A DNA stretch of 64,000 nucleotides from Candidatus Gastranaerophilales bacterium (GCA_944323735.1 CALUTO010000008.1:20215-84214), one strand, 5' to 3'. Shown: positions 27,348 through 36,507, numbered from the stretch's first letter. Translations and numbers: made by a program. The notes: generated by a model from the letters alone, not told the origin.

Positions 27348-29858
27348 ATGAGTAAAAATCCTATTTATTTAACCATACACGGGCACTTCTACCAGCCTCC
27401 GAGAGAAAATCCCTGGCTGGAAGCCATAGAGCAGCAGGATAGTGCATATCCGTATCATGACTGGAACGAAAGAATAAATCTTGAATGCTACAACCCGAAT
27501 TCTGCTTCAAGAATAGTGGATGACAAAAATAAAGTTCTCGATATAGTTAACAATTATTCACTGATGAGTTTTAATTTCGGCCCGACACTGATGTCATGGC
27601 TGGAAACACACGCTCCGTTGACTTATGAACGTATAATTAAAGCTGACGTAATCAGCAGAAACAATTTTTCAGGACACGGAAACGCTATTGCACAGGTTTA
27701 CAACCACATGATTATGCCGCTTGCAAACCGCCGTGACAAAGAAACACAGGTCAAATGGGGTATCCGTGATTTTCAATACCGCTTCGGGCGTAATCCTGAA
27801 GGTATGTGGCTCGCTGAAACCGCTGTCGATGATGAAACACTGGAAGTTCTTGCGGATAACGGCATAAAATTCACTATTCTGTCACCCTTTCAGGCTTTAA
27901 AATGCAGAAAAACAGGCAGCAAAGAATGGCAGGATGTAAGCTGGGGAAACATTGACCCTGCCCGTCCTTACAGATATTTTATAAAATCAAATCCTAAAAA
28001 ATATGTTGATTTGTTTTTCTACGATGGCGCAATTTCAAAATCCGTTGCATTTGACAATATTTTAAAAGACGGAAACAAATTCGCAAGCCGCCTTAAAGAC
28101 GGTGTTTCCGCTGACAGAAACTATCCACAGATTATAAATATCGGAACAGACGGCGAAAGCTACGGACACCATACAAAATTCGGCGACATGGCTCTTGCAT
28201 ACGTTTTAAAAGTAAAAGCAAAAGACGAAGGATTTACGATTACAAATTACGGTGAGTATCTTGACCTGTACGAAACAGATTATGAAGTCGATATAAAACA
28301 GGCGTCTTCATGGAGCTGTTTCCACGGTGTCGGAAGATGGAAAGAGGATTGCGGCTGTTCAACAGGAGGACAGGCCGGCTGGAATCAAAAATGGAGAAAA
28401 CCGCTCAGAGATGCGTTTGACTATCTGCGGGATAACCTTGCTATTTTATTTGAAAAAGAAGGCGCAAAATACTTTAATAAAAACCCGTGGGAAGTTCGAA
28501 ACGAATACATTAATGTAATTCTTGACAGAAATGAAATGAACGTCAAACATTTTCTTGACGAAAATACAAAACCTGATATTTCATACGAAGATAAAATACT
28601 AGCAATGAAGCTTCTTGAAATCCAGCGTCAGGCAATGTTGATGTACACTAGCTGCGGCTGGTTTTTTGCAGACATTTCAGGTATAGAAACAACCCAGATT
28701 ATGAAATATGCAGCCCGTGCAATGCAGTTAGCTGTTTATTTTACTGATGAAGATTACGAAAAAAGATTTGTTGAAATTCTTGCAAATGCACAAAGCAACA
28801 TAAAAGAATTCGGAACAGGCAAAGATATATATGAAAAATTTGTAAAACCGTCTATTGTAAATGTTAAACAAATTGTAAGTTTATGGGCAATATCCTCGAT
28901 GTACGAAGATATTGAAGACGAAAGTACATTTTATTCATACAAATTTAAACGCCTCGGATACAAAAAAGCCTTTAATGGAAAAAACAAATTCGTAGTCGGC
29001 AGAATAGAAGTCCAGTCAAGAATCACACTGGAAAAATATGATATGGTATTTGCCTTACTAAAATTCTCAGGCGAAGATTTCCACTGCACAATGAAAGAAT
29101 TTTCAGATGAAGCTGATTTCGCAAGAATTCAAAAAGAATTGATTGCAATATTCAAAGACAATCCGATTACCGAAATCATCCGCCACATGGACGCAGAATT
29201 CGGATATGAATACTATACACTGAAAAATATTTTTCTCGAAGAAAGAAGAAAAATTCTTACAATGCTGCTTAAAAGCAAAACAAATAAATTTACACAGCTT
29301 TATAAAGAAATTTATGACGAAGGAAAAGGCTCAATTTACCATTACAAAAATCTCGGTCTTGACCCGCCGAATGAGTTTAAAATCGCAACATCATACACTC
29401 TCGGGCGTGAATTCAATGAATATATGGAAAAATGCAAAGACAGCCTGAATATAAATGATATTATGTCAGCAATCGATATTAACAGCGAGGCTAAAAATAT
29501 CGGTATTAATCTCGATAAAAGATACGCAAATTCTCTGTTTACGGAGAAAATTACAGATGCAGTATTCAATGTGGCGAAAAGTCCGGAAGTGCACAGACTC
29601 GAGATTGCGCTGGAACTGTTCAAATATGCAGACCTGCTGGATATAAATCCGGATATAACAGAAGCACAAAACATTTACTACAACAAAATGAAAGAACTTC
29701 TTGACGAGTTTGCGGAAGAAAAAAGCACAGCCCGTGATGATTATGACAGAAAATTCATACTGTTGTTATTTGATTTAGGTGTGCGGCTTAACATTAACAC
29801 GGATTTTTATAAAAACAAATTCGATATGTTAATGTCTCCGATAAATCAAAGTAAGTAA
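27348..29858 (+). CDS. Glycoside hydrolase family 57 protein with DUF3536 region
   Basis: 836 residues. It begins with the GH57 opening motif LTIHGHFYQPPRENPWL. The block MWLAETAVDDETLEVLADNG near 146 contains the conserved GH57 motif around the presumed nucleophile region. IGTDGESYGHHTKFGD near 265 is a further conserved motif. The long C-terminal half corresponds to the DUF3536 domain found fused to such enzymes in cyanobacteria and anaerobes. It likely acts on alpha-glucans such as glycogen, but the exact activity is not established. It stands as its own unit between the exported protein and the oxidoreductase operon. Confidence 0.85.
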   Translation: MSKNPIYLTIHGHFYQPPRENPWLEAIEQQDSAYPYHDWNERINLECYNPNSASRIVDDKNKVLDIVNNYSLMSFNFGPTLMSWLETHAPLTYERIIKADVISRNNFSGHGNAIAQVYNHMIMPLANRRDKETQVKWGIRDFQYRFGRNPEGMWLAETAVDDETLEVLADNGIKFTILSPFQALKCRKTGSKEWQDVSWGNIDPARPYRYFIKSNPKKYVDLFFYDGAISKSVAFDNILKDGNKFASRLKDGVSADRNYPQIINIGTDGESYGHHTKFGDMALAYVLKVKAKDEGFTITNYGEYLDLYETDYEVDIKQASSWSCFHGVGRWKEDCGCSTGGQAGWNQKWRKPLRDAFDYLRDNLAILFEKEGAKYFNKNPWEVRNEYINVILDRNEMNVKHFLDENTKPDISYEDKILAMKLLEIQRQAMLMYTSCGWFFADISGIETTQIMKYAARAMQLAVYFTDEDYEKRFVEILANAQSNIKEFGTGKDIYEKFVKPSIVNVKQIVSLWAISSMYEDIEDESTFYSYKFKRLGYKKAFNGKNKFVVGRIEVQSRITLEKYDMVFALLKFSGEDFHCTMKEFSDEADFARIQKELIAIFKDNPITEIIRHMDAEFGYEYYTLKNIFLEERRKILTMLLKSKTNKFTQLYKEIYDEGKGSIYHYKNLGLDPPNEFKIATSYTLGREFNEYMEKCKDSLNINDIMSAIDINSEAKNIGINLDKRYANSLFTEKITDAVFNVAKSPEVHRLEIALELFKYADLLDINPDITEAQNIYYNKMKELLDEFAEEKSTARDDYDRKFILLLFDLGVRLNINTDFYKNKFDMLMSPINQSK

Positions 29859-29931
29859 ATATTGGCTTTTATTCCTTGCTGGTGGTAAAATTAAATTTGA
29901 TAGACGAACTTTATAAGATAGAGTGATAAAA

Positions 29932-30141
29932 ATGGCAAGGATTGTTATAAATAAGGATATGTGCAAATCCTGCAAGATTTGTATGAAAGCCTGTCCTAAA
30001 AGTCTGATAAAAACATCCCGTCAGGTAAACTCCACAGGATTTCACTATGCGGAGTTTGAGGATAAAAACAGTGAATGTCTGGGCTGCGCACTTTGTGCGG
30101 AAAGCTGCCCTGAAGCAGCGATAGTTGAGGTTTATAAATAG
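29932..30141 (+). CDS. 2-oxoacid:ferredoxin oxidoreductase, ferredoxin (delta) subunit
   Basis: 69 residues with two 4Fe-4S motifs: CKSCKICMKACP and CLGCALCAESCP. It relays electrons from the catalytic subunits to external ferredoxin. An in-frame GTG at 29923 would add three residues, but ATG 29932 gives the usual A-R-I-V-I start. Its stop overlaps the GTG start of the alpha subunit by one base. This delta-alpha-beta-gamma gene order is typical of anaerobic four-subunit enzymes. Confidence 0.9.
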   Translation: MARIVINKDMCKSCKICMKACPKSLIKTSRQVNSTGFHYAEFEDKNSECLGCALCAESCPEAAIVEVYK

Positions 30142-31208
30142 TGGCAAAAGTTTTATGGAAAGGTAATCAAGCTATTGCACAGGCAGCGATAAATGCCGGC
30201 TGCCAGTGTTATTTTGGCTATCCGATTACACCGCAGAGCGAAATCGGAGAGTATATGGGAGACAAATTGCCTTTGCTCGGACGTACGTTTATTACGGCAG
30301 AAAGCGAGCTCGCATCAATAAGTATGGTCATTGGAGCCGGCACCACCGGCACAAAAGCCATGACATCCTCTTCTTCATGCGGCATCGCACTTATGCAGGA
30401 GGCTATTTCCGCTATGTGCTGTGCAGAAGTTCCCGGCGTAATAGTCAGTGTAATGAGAGGCGGCCCCGGGCTTGGTAATATAGCAAGCGCACAGGGAGAC
30501 TATTTTCAGGCAGTACGTGGGGGCGGAAACGGAGACTACAAAACAATAGTCCTATCACCGGCAACAATTCAGGAAGCTATTGATTTAATGTACAGAGCTT
30601 TTCATCTGTCACTAAAATATAGAAATCCTGTTATGCTTCTTGCAGACGGTATTCTGGGACAAATGATGGAACCTGTTGAATTCGGGGAATATCCGTACAA
30701 AGATGATGATGTTTCAAAATGGGCACTTTCAGGGGCAAAAGAAAGACCGCCAAGAAATCTTGTGTCTCTTCACATGCCAGATGGAGAACTTGAGAAAATT
30801 TCTGACAGGATTTTCGAAAAATACAGAATTGTTGCAGAAAAAGAAATGCTCGTTGATAAATTTATGACAGACGATGCAGAACTTATTATAACAGCATTCG
30901 GAACTACTGCAAGGATTGCGAAATCGGCGGTCAAAAAAGCCCGAAAAGCAGGAATGAAAGTTGGTCTGTTCAGACCCGTTATGCTATCTCCGTTTCCTGA
31001 AAAAGAACTTTTTGAAACAGCAAAAACAGCAAGGATGATACTGGATATAGAACTCAATCAGGGACAAATGCTTCAGGATGTTAAGGCATCCGTATTCGGG
31101 GCCTGTCCGGTTGAATTTTTGGGAAGAAGCGGAGGCGGACTGCTTACAGATACGCAAATGCTTGAAAAAATTACGGCATTATACAATAAGATAGGTGTTA
31201 GAGTGTAG
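30141..31208 (+). CDS. vorB: 2-oxoacid:ferredoxin oxidoreductase, alpha subunit (VorB-like)
   Basis: 355 residues. The opening LWKGNQAIAQAAINAGCQCYFGYPITPQSEI is the pyrimidine-binding domain pattern of 2-oxoacid oxidoreductase alpha chains. TSSSSCGIALMQEAISAM and MRGGPGLGNIASAQGDYFQA are also characteristic. The closest recall is to 3-methyl-2-oxobutanoate (VorB) and 2-oxoglutarate (KorA) enzymes, which sequence alone does not separate well. The start codon is GTG. The complex makes acyl-CoA from an oxoacid and reduces ferredoxin, linking amino-acid breakdown to anaerobic electron carriers. Confidence 0.9.
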   Translation: MAKVLWKGNQAIAQAAINAGCQCYFGYPITPQSEIGEYMGDKLPLLGRTFITAESELASISMVIGAGTTGTKAMTSSSSCGIALMQEAISAMCCAEVPGVIVSVMRGGPGLGNIASAQGDYFQAVRGGGNGDYKTIVLSPATIQEAIDLMYRAFHLSLKYRNPVMLLADGILGQMMEPVEFGEYPYKDDDVSKWALSGAKERPPRNLVSLHMPDGELEKISDRIFEKYRIVAEKEMLVDKFMTDDAELIITAFGTTARIAKSAVKKARKAGMKVGLFRPVMLSPFPEKELFETAKTARMILDIELNQGQMLQDVKASVFGACPVEFLGRSGGGLLTDTQMLEKITALYNKIGVRV

Positions 31209-31210
31209 AA

Positions 31211-31975
31211 ATGACTGGGGAGACTTTAGTTTACAAAAGACCGGATACACTAATAAGGGACAATGGTTTTACGTTTTGTCCGGGCTGCGGTCATGGAGTT
31301 GTTTTAAAAATAATAGCAGAACTCATAGACGAATTCGGAATACGTGAAAATACAATAGCAATATCCTCTGTTGGATGTTCAATATTTCTTGAAAAATTTT
31401 ATGAACTGGATGTAGCAGGTGCGTCACACGGACGTTCACCTTGTGTTGCAACAGGTATAAAACGTTCACTGCCCGACAAATTTGTTTTCACCTATCAGGG
31501 TGACGGGGATGCTGCCACAATAGGATTTAACGAAACCATTCACACAGCCTGCCGTGGCGAAAAAATCACAACTATATGCATAAATAACACAACCTTTGGC
31601 ATGACCGGAGGACAGGCAAGTGCAACAACACTGGTAGGTCAGGTTACAACAACCACCCCAAGAGGCAGAAAAGCAGAATTGACAGGTTATCCTTTAAGAG
31701 TTGCCGAGACGGTGGCAAACTGTGAAGGTGCCGCATATGTAGCAAGAGTTGCAATAAGTTCACCGAAATACATAAAGCAGGCGAAAAAAGCAATAAGAAA
31801 AGCTTTTGAAATGCAGTTGAAAGGACTTGGTTACAGTTTTGTTGAGGTCATTGCAGCGTGCCCGACAAACTGGCACATGACGCCGGTCGAATGTATAGAT
31901 TACATTGAAAACACTGTTGAAAAAGTTCATAAATTAGGTGTTTTCAAAGATATAACCGAAGGAGCAAACATCTGA
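31211..31975 (+). CDS. 2-oxoacid:ferredoxin oxidoreductase, beta subunit (ThDP-binding)
   Basis: 254 residues. The first half contains FCPGCGHG near residue 24. The ThDP-Mg motif starts at YQGDGDAATIGFNE (about 97) and ends at CINNTTFGMTGGQ. SVGCSIFLEKFYELD near 55 fits the family. With the alpha chain it forms the catalytic core. It lies 2 bp after vorB, and its stop overlaps the start of the gamma subunit by one base. Substrate preference is undecided between branched-chain oxoacids and 2-oxoglutarate. Confidence 0.9.
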   Translation: MTGETLVYKRPDTLIRDNGFTFCPGCGHGVVLKIIAELIDEFGIRENTIAISSVGCSIFLEKFYELDVAGASHGRSPCVATGIKRSLPDKFVFTYQGDGDAATIGFNETIHTACRGEKITTICINNTTFGMTGGQASATTLVGQVTTTTPRGRKAELTGYPLRVAETVANCEGAAYVARVAISSPKYIKQAKKAIRKAFEMQLKGLGYSFVEVIAACPTNWHMTPVECIDYIENTVEKVHKLGVFKDITEGANI

Positions 31976-32532
31976 TGGAAACCAGCATAATCATTTCAGG
32001 ATACGGCGGACAGGGCATACTTTTTGCAGGCTCTCTATTATGCCATGCTGCTGTCATTGAAGGAAAAAACACAACATGGATTCCTTCATACGGCGCAGAA
32101 ATGAGAGGCGGTGCTGCAAATTGCTCGGTAAACATTTCTGACGATGAAATTTCATCTCCGGTAATAGATAAAGCGGATGTTTTGTTTGCATTAAATCTTC
32201 CGTCTGAATTAAAATTTGAACACAGGATAAAACCGGGCGGCTTAATGCTTTTAAACACATCTCTGGTAAAAAAAATACCTGAACGGCATGACATAGAATA
32301 CTTAAATATGAAATTAAACGATATGGCTGAAGAACTTGAAAAGCCGGCATTTGCTAATGTTATTGCAGTCGGAGCTTTTGTTGAAAAAACAAAAATACTC
32401 TCAACAGAAAGTCTCAAACAGGCACTGAAAGAAATGACTGCCGGCAAAAAACAGCATCTTCTGTCAGCAAACCTTAAATCGCTTGAATGCGGTATTAATT
32501 ATATAAAAAGTTCAGCTAAGGTTAGTTTATGA
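31975..32532 (+). CDS. 2-oxoacid:ferredoxin oxidoreductase, gamma subunit
   Basis: 185 residues. The start ISGYGGQGILFAGSLLCHAA and the following PSYGAEMRGGAANCSV are the standard gamma-subunit patterns (CoA-binding domain). It completes the four-subunit complex. The final GTTAGTTTATGA overlaps the punA start by 4 bp, so purine salvage and this complex share a transcript. Confidence 0.9.
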   Translation: METSIIISGYGGQGILFAGSLLCHAAVIEGKNTTWIPSYGAEMRGGAANCSVNISDDEISSPVIDKADVLFALNLPSELKFEHRIKPGGLMLLNTSLVKKIPERHDIEYLNMKLNDMAEELEKPAFANVIAVGAFVEKTKILSTESLKQALKEMTAGKKQHLLSANLKSLECGINYIKSSAKVSL

Positions 32533-33335
32533 TAAATGAAACAGTAAAATATATCCAAAAAAAGATAAAAAATTACAAACCGGAAATAGGTATAATTTTA
32601 GGCTCCGGTCTCGGAGATTTTGCGAATGATTTTGAGCCGGTACAGATTATACCTTATTCAGATATTCCCGGTTTTGAAAAATCTACGGTTATCGGGCATA
32701 AAGGACAGCTTGTATTTGCAAAAATAAAAAACAAAAACACTGTTATTATGCAGGGACGTTATCATTTTTATGAAGGTTATAATATCAGCAAAATAGTATA
32801 CCCGACAAAAGTAATGAGAAAACTAGGTGTCGAACACCTTATAGTGACCAACGCTGCCGGCAGTGTAAACAAAGAATACAAAGCCGGTGATTTAATGCTC
32901 ATAAAAGACCATATAAACCTTATGGGTGTGAATCCGCTTGTCGGCGAAAATGACTCATCACTCGGAGACAGATTTCCGGATATGAGTGAAGTATACAAAA
33001 AAGAACTGATAGAATTGGCAGAGAAAAAAGCAAAAGAAACAGGTTTAACTGTACACAAAGGTGTTTATGCAGCAATGAGCGGCCCGAGTTACGAAACTCC
33101 TGCCGAAATTAATATGCTAAGAGTAATGGGAGCAGATGCAGTCGGCATGTCGACTGTTCCGGAGGCACTAGTCGCCAACTATTGCGGAATGGATGTCCTC
33201 GGTATAAGCTGTATTACAAATTCTGCAGCAGGGGTTCACCCGAGCAGGCTCTCACACATTGAAGTTGTAGAAACAGCAAACAAAGTAAAAGGTCTGTTCA
33301 AAGAACTTTTAATAAAAGTAATAGAAGAGATTTAA
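32529..33335 (+). CDS. punA: Purine nucleoside phosphorylase
   Basis: 268 residues, trimeric-type PNP. Splits inosine or guanosine with phosphate into base and ribose 1-phosphate. ILGSGLGDF near residue 21, the phosphate-binding GRYHFYEGY near 80, NAAGSVNKEYKAGDLMLIKDHINLMG-type block near 112, and MSGPSYETPAEI near 180 are the family landmarks. VGMSTVPE near 200 and ITNSAAG near 226 also match. Together with hpt at 13.8 kb it supports purine salvage. It is the last gene of the long plus-strand run. Confidence 0.93.
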   Translation: MINETVKYIQKKIKNYKPEIGIILGSGLGDFANDFEPVQIIPYSDIPGFEKSTVIGHKGQLVFAKIKNKNTVIMQGRYHFYEGYNISKIVYPTKVMRKLGVEHLIVTNAAGSVNKEYKAGDLMLIKDHINLMGVNPLVGENDSSLGDRFPDMSEVYKKELIELAEKKAKETGLTVHKGVYAAMSGPSYETPAEINMLRVMGADAVGMSTVPEALVANYCGMDVLGISCITNSAAGVHPSRLSHIEVVETANKVKGLFKELLIKVIEEI

Positions 33336-33457
33336 TCTGATGCCGCACTTGCCGGCAGCAACTGTTTATATCTTTTTAAATGTCTTCACACTCAAAAAAT
33401 TCATTCTTATCAAATTGTTCTTTATCACGAATTTTCCGGGATAATTAAAAAAGACTG

Positions 33458-33835
33458 TTATACAGGTCTTTCTAATCTTTCTTGAAGCATTTTATTTTGT
33501 TCTTCTATAACTTTTTTGGCTTTGTGTTTGTAATACAAATTCATAACAGAATCTATTGCAACAAATCCAAGACCGAGAACAGCAGCATTTGCACCTATGG
33601 ATTTCAAGGACTGCTGCGGAGCTTTTGTGACATAATTATATCCGGCTCTTACTGCGTCAAAAACCATACTGACCACTGCACCAAAAACGAACTGCCCGCC
33701 TATTCTTTTCAATCTTTTTTTGACAGGACTTTCGGGTTTTTCATAATATGAAAGACCAAAAGACTGCTTTTTTGCAGATGTTTGTTTGTTGTTATAGTTA
33801 GTAGAAACATTTACTGATGAAACTGATTGTACCAT
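33458..33835 (-). CDS. Small membrane protein, unknown
   Basis: 125 residues. A polar, Ser/Asn/Lys-rich N-terminal 45 residues carries a QSFG tetrapeptide. Two hydrophobic helices follow (about 47-66 and 83-102), and the last 25 residues are charged and helical. A TTTTTCTCC-free but weak ribosome context precedes the ATG. No family was recognised. The S-F near the N-terminus recalls TPPSFSAAK in the unknown protein at 62.3 kb, which may reflect a lineage-specific N-terminal pattern. Confidence 0.55.
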   Translation of the reverse strand: MVQSVSSVNVSTNYNNKQTSAKKQSFGLSYYEKPESPVKKRLKRIGGQFVFGAVVSMVFDAVRAGYNYVTKAPQQSLKSIGANAAVLGLGFVAIDSVMNLYYKHKAKKVIEEQNKMLQERLERPV

Positions 33836-33955
33836 TTTTTACCCCACTTTTTTCAGTTATTATAAAACGGGTAAAGCAGTTTTTTTGCTAATTAGCAACA
33901 AAAATTTAACATAACTTTAATATTTATAATATAATAAGAAAAAAAGAGGGATATC

Positions 33956-34426
33956 ATGGACGACAAGTATATACTTTTAGAACAATACAGAATTTACAAT
34001 GAAGCAAAAGACAGATTTATTGACAGAACATTTCTGGTCAATCGTTTCTATATTATTTTTTCGGCAGTATTGTTTATTTCAATGATTGCCATAAAATCTG
34101 TTTTTGTTGATGCATATGCACTGCTTCTGGGTATAGAGCTGTTCGGTATAGCCGTTAGTTTCTCGTGGGTATCAAATCAGGATGCATACACCTCTATCAT
34201 AAAACTCAAATATCACATAGTAATAGAAGGTATAGAAAGGCAGCTTCCGGCTTCACCGAACAAAGACGAATACGAAAAGCTATGCGAACTCCGTGCAGAC
34301 AAAAAAATAGTTTTGCTAAAAGATATACAAAAATGGTTTGCAATTATTTTAATGCTCTTGTTTCTCGGAAACGGACTGCTTGATATAACCGGCTACGTCC
34401 TTACTGCTTTTTTAAGTATTCAATAG
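33956..34426 (+). CDS. Two-helix membrane protein, possibly RipA-like
   Basis: 156 residues. A charged N-terminal helix (EQYRIYNEAKDRFIDRTF) leads to two adjacent membrane helices between about 28 and 72. A cytoplasmic helical segment and a final membrane helix near 120-142 follow. The pattern, with SFSWVSNQDAYTSIIKLKY after the second helix, resembles RipA-type octameric membrane proteins, but this is a tentative match. GAGGG at 33945-33950 is the ribosome site. It has no clear operon partner. Confidence 0.5.
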   Translation: MDDKYILLEQYRIYNEAKDRFIDRTFLVNRFYIIFSAVLFISMIAIKSVFVDAYALLLGIELFGIAVSFSWVSNQDAYTSIIKLKYHIVIEGIERQLPASPNKDEYEKLCELRADKKIVLLKDIQKWFAIILMLLFLGNGLLDITGYVLTAFLSIQ

Positions 34427-34507
34427 CTTCTGCCCGGATGTGCAATTGAAAAACCAATCTTAAATAAGATAATTTCTATAGAGTTAAACAAAAAAACGGA
34501 GAATTAT

Positions 34508-34777
34508 ATGGATAACGATATAGAAATTTATACTTTGTCAACCTGTCCCTTCTGCATAAAGGCAAAGGAATTGTTAAGAGACAATTATCTTGACTATACA
34601 GAACATGAAATTTCACATGACGAAACAAAAATGCGCAAAAAACTCGGAGAAATGTTTCACCTCTCAGGAAATGTTACAGTCCCCCAGATTGTAATAAATG
34701 AAAAACATATCGGAGGATATTCAGATTTAAAAGAATTAATCAAATCTGGCAAAATCAAAGAATACCTTAACTCCTGA
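34508..34777 (+). CDS. grxC: Glutaredoxin, dithiol type
   Basis: 89 residues. The redox motif CPFC lies at about residues 13-16 in YTLSTCPFCIKAKELL. The conserved cis-proline is in VTVPQIVINEKHIGGYSDL, which contains the glutathione-binding GG-S/D pattern. The length matches glutaredoxin 3. It reduces disulfides at the expense of glutathione or a substitute thiol. The 3' end overlaps the convergent PilZ gene by 11 bp. Confidence 0.9.
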   Translation: MDNDIEIYTLSTCPFCIKAKELLRDNYLDYTEHEISHDETKMRKKLGEMFHLSGNVTVPQIVINEKHIGGYSDLKELIKSGKIKEYLNS

Positions 34778-35369
34778 ACTTCATACACTGAAGAGTAATA
34801 AAATTCATTTCCTCCTGAGTTATATCTAAAAAAGTAACCGCAGTAAGATATTTAAATGTATTATTTATTCTTACCGGATTGGAATAGACAACTTCACACT
34901 TTGTTGTGATTTGTTTTTCCTGAAGAAATAACGTCAGGTCTATTTCCGTATAAGTTCTTAGCGGTTTGTCGGCAATAAAACACAAACCTTTAGCACAAAG
35001 ATTTTTTGATTTTGTTTCTATTCTTTCAATTTCTTCTCCGTCAAACTTTATAGACAAAATAAAATCTGTTTCAATATTTGCTCTCAAAAACTCTCTGCGT
35101 TGAGAATATTTTATTTCTACCGGAAAAGATAATCTGTAAAACAATTGTCCGTTAAGTTCATTTACCGAAACAATTCTGCTTATTGCATTGTATACCCCAT
35201 CCTCCGCAAATATATTTATGTCTGCATTCTGTTCCGGCAGTGTAATATTTTCATCTGCAATAACCGTCACAATATCATCTTCAACATAATATATAGTGCA
35301 ATAATAACTTTTTTCTCCAATAATTATTTCCAGTTTGTTAGACGGTTTTAAAAAATTATAATTCTGCAA
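34767..35369 (-). CDS. PilZ-domain protein, YcgR-like c-di-GMP receptor
   Basis: 200 residues from the preferred TTG start, which follows an AAGGGG ribosome site at 35376-35381. An ATG-initiated reading from 35453 is longer, but a TATAAT box at 35398-35403 falls inside the extra part, so it is unlikely. The N-terminal half is a YcgR-N-like beta domain. The PilZ domain begins at YSQRREFLRANI near 95, with the R-x3-R c-di-GMP motif. Such proteins slow flagella or regulate secretion. A flagellar operon lies 10 kb away, but a functional link is inference. Confidence 0.75.
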   Translation of the reverse strand: MQNYNFLKPSNKLEIIIGEKSYYCTIYYVEDDIVTVIADENITLPEQNADINIFAEDGVYNAISRIVSVNELNGQLFYRLSFPVEIKYSQRREFLRANIETDFILSIKFDGEEIERIETKSKNLCAKGLCFIADKPLRTYTEIDLTLFLQEKQITTKCEVVYSNPVRINNTFKYLTAVTFLDITQEEMNFITLQCMKFRS

Positions 35370-35516
35370 AATTTTCCCCTTTTTATAATTATAATGAATT
35401 ATATCATAGATACAAAGCACTTTAATTTTTTTCAAAAAACAGACTGCCTCCACCCGTAACCGGAGTTATTAAACAAAATAATTTAAAAACCAAAATAAAA
35501 ACCCCATACAGATACG

Positions 35517-35643
35517 ATTTTGTTACCTGCGCGTCTCGCAGGTGGGTGAGTGCCTTAGCAAATCCGTTTCCTGCTGCTATGGCAGGTCTACTTCAATGTA
35601 TCAGAGTCGCCTCTCCCGATATTAATAAATGTAGGAACAAAAT
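35517..35643. ncRNA. Structured non-coding RNA candidate, strand unresolved
   Basis: A 127-nt segment closed by ATTTTGTT (35517-35524) and its complement AACAAAAT (35636-35643). Inside are a 7-bp hairpin ACCTGCG/CGCAGGT (35525-35543), a stem of ten positions with one mismatch (35551-35560 with 35575-35584) and an outer GGG-T-GAG/CTC-T-CCC pairing (from 35544-35551 to about 35612-35619). It lies between the divergent PilZ gene and a small gene, is richer in GC than its surroundings and has no open frame. A rod closed by its own ends recalls 6S RNA, but I cannot match known conserved 6S or SRP sequences. Confidence 0.45.
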
Positions 35644-35738
35644 TAATACCTGTACAGGGTAATATTATTCTTACATATATTTTTAGTTTTTACAATTATT
35701 TTTTGGTATAATTTTTACTAAGCAAAGAAAGGAAAGTC

Positions 35739-35930
35739 ATGGATAAAATTACTATCAGATCTGACAGAAACAGCGACTACACGTTTATGTACAAAGGTGA
35801 AGAAGTCACACTCAAAGCCGGGAGTATTATCAGTATTGCCAACGGACTCAACGACGTTGTGCTTCCTACCTGTGCTATGAAAATTATGCAAAATCTTATT
35901 GTAATAAAAGATGATGTAAAAAAGCCCTGA
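35739..35930 (+). CDS. Small conserved-looking protein, unknown
   Basis: 63 residues, beta-rich (ITIRSDRNSDYTFMYKGEEVTLKAG) with a short helix and a final IVIKDDVKKP. A TATAAT box at 35708-35713 and an AAAGGAAAG ribosome site give it strong expression signals. Its stop codon lies inside the stem of the following terminator. Neither a signal peptide nor a known motif was found. Confidence 0.6.
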   Translation: MDKITIRSDRNSDYTFMYKGEEVTLKAGSIISIANGLNDVVLPTCAMKIMQNLIVIKDDVKKP

Positions 35931-35945
35931 TGACAGGGCTTTTTC
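35918..35945. terminator. Bidirectional intrinsic terminator
   Basis: AGCCCTG (35923-35929), loop ATGA, CAGGGCT (35934-35940), with A- and T-runs on both sides. It serves the plus-strand small gene and the minus-strand EF-hand gene, whose stops lie within 20 bp of it. Confidence 0.85.
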
Positions 35946-35946
35946 T

Positions 35947-36507
35947 TTATGTATTTTTGTCATCTTCATCAGGATATCTGCTGTCCAGAAGGCTTGTCGC
36001 TTCTTCATCACTGTCGCTGCTTCCATAAAATACAGTCATATCACTTGTCCTCGGTGTGCCGTATTCAGTTTTTGCCTTTTCTACCTCTGATTCTATACCG
36101 AATGCCTGTATCTCAGAACTTGTGATTCTGCCGTCATTGTTTTTGTCTATCTGATCAAAATAGTTTAAAACAGTGTTTGTTAAACTGCTGCTGCCAAGTG
36201 CGCCTGACGAACATAACTGAACTATTTCATTGTAAGAAAGTCCCTGAGATGAAAGTTTGGATGTAAGATTGCTCACATCAGATGCATTTATCTTTCCGTC
36301 ACCGTCTTCATCAAGAGCAGAAAAATTTTGTGCAAGATATGAAGAAAAAGTTGTATTATATCCGAGCTGCTGGAGCTTTTCAGCAGATGGATTTGTTAAA
36401 TCTTCATAAGTCAGCCCGTTTTTAGAATTCTGTGCAAGAATAGAGTATGTATTTGTCAATCCGTAAAGAGCGGTTGAAAACAGTCCGTTACCATTAAGTC
36501 TGCTCAT
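35947..36507 (-). CDS. EF-hand calcium-binding protein
   Basis: 186 residues from an ATG with a GAGG ribosome site 8 bp upstream. Upstream in-frame ATGs at 36534 and 36648 lack such a site. Two canonical EF-hand loops are visible: DEDGDGKINASD near residue 68 and DKNNDGRITSSE near 121. Each has Asp or Asn at calcium positions 1, 3 and 5, and Gly at 6. The acidic tail is rich in Asp and Glu. There is no signal peptide, so it probably binds calcium in the cytoplasm or is exported by a non-Sec route. Partner unknown. Confidence 0.75.
   Translation of the reverse strand: MSRLNGNGLFSTALYGLTNTYSILAQNSKNGLTYEDLTNPSAEKLQQLGYNTTFSSYLAQNFSALDEDGDGKINASDVSNLTSKLSSQGLSYNEIVQLCSSGALGSSSLTNTVLNYFDQIDKNNDGRITSSEIQAFGIESEVEKAKTEYGTPRTSDMTVFYGSSDSDEEATSLLDSRYPDEDDKNT

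Noticed and set aside
33336..33457. Possible terminator after punA
   Set aside because: No stem with a T-run could be found.
35517..35643. Signal recognition particle RNA
   Set aside because: Neither strand has the conserved GGAA-tetraloop helix 8 sequence (AGGTCCGGAAGGAAGCAG).
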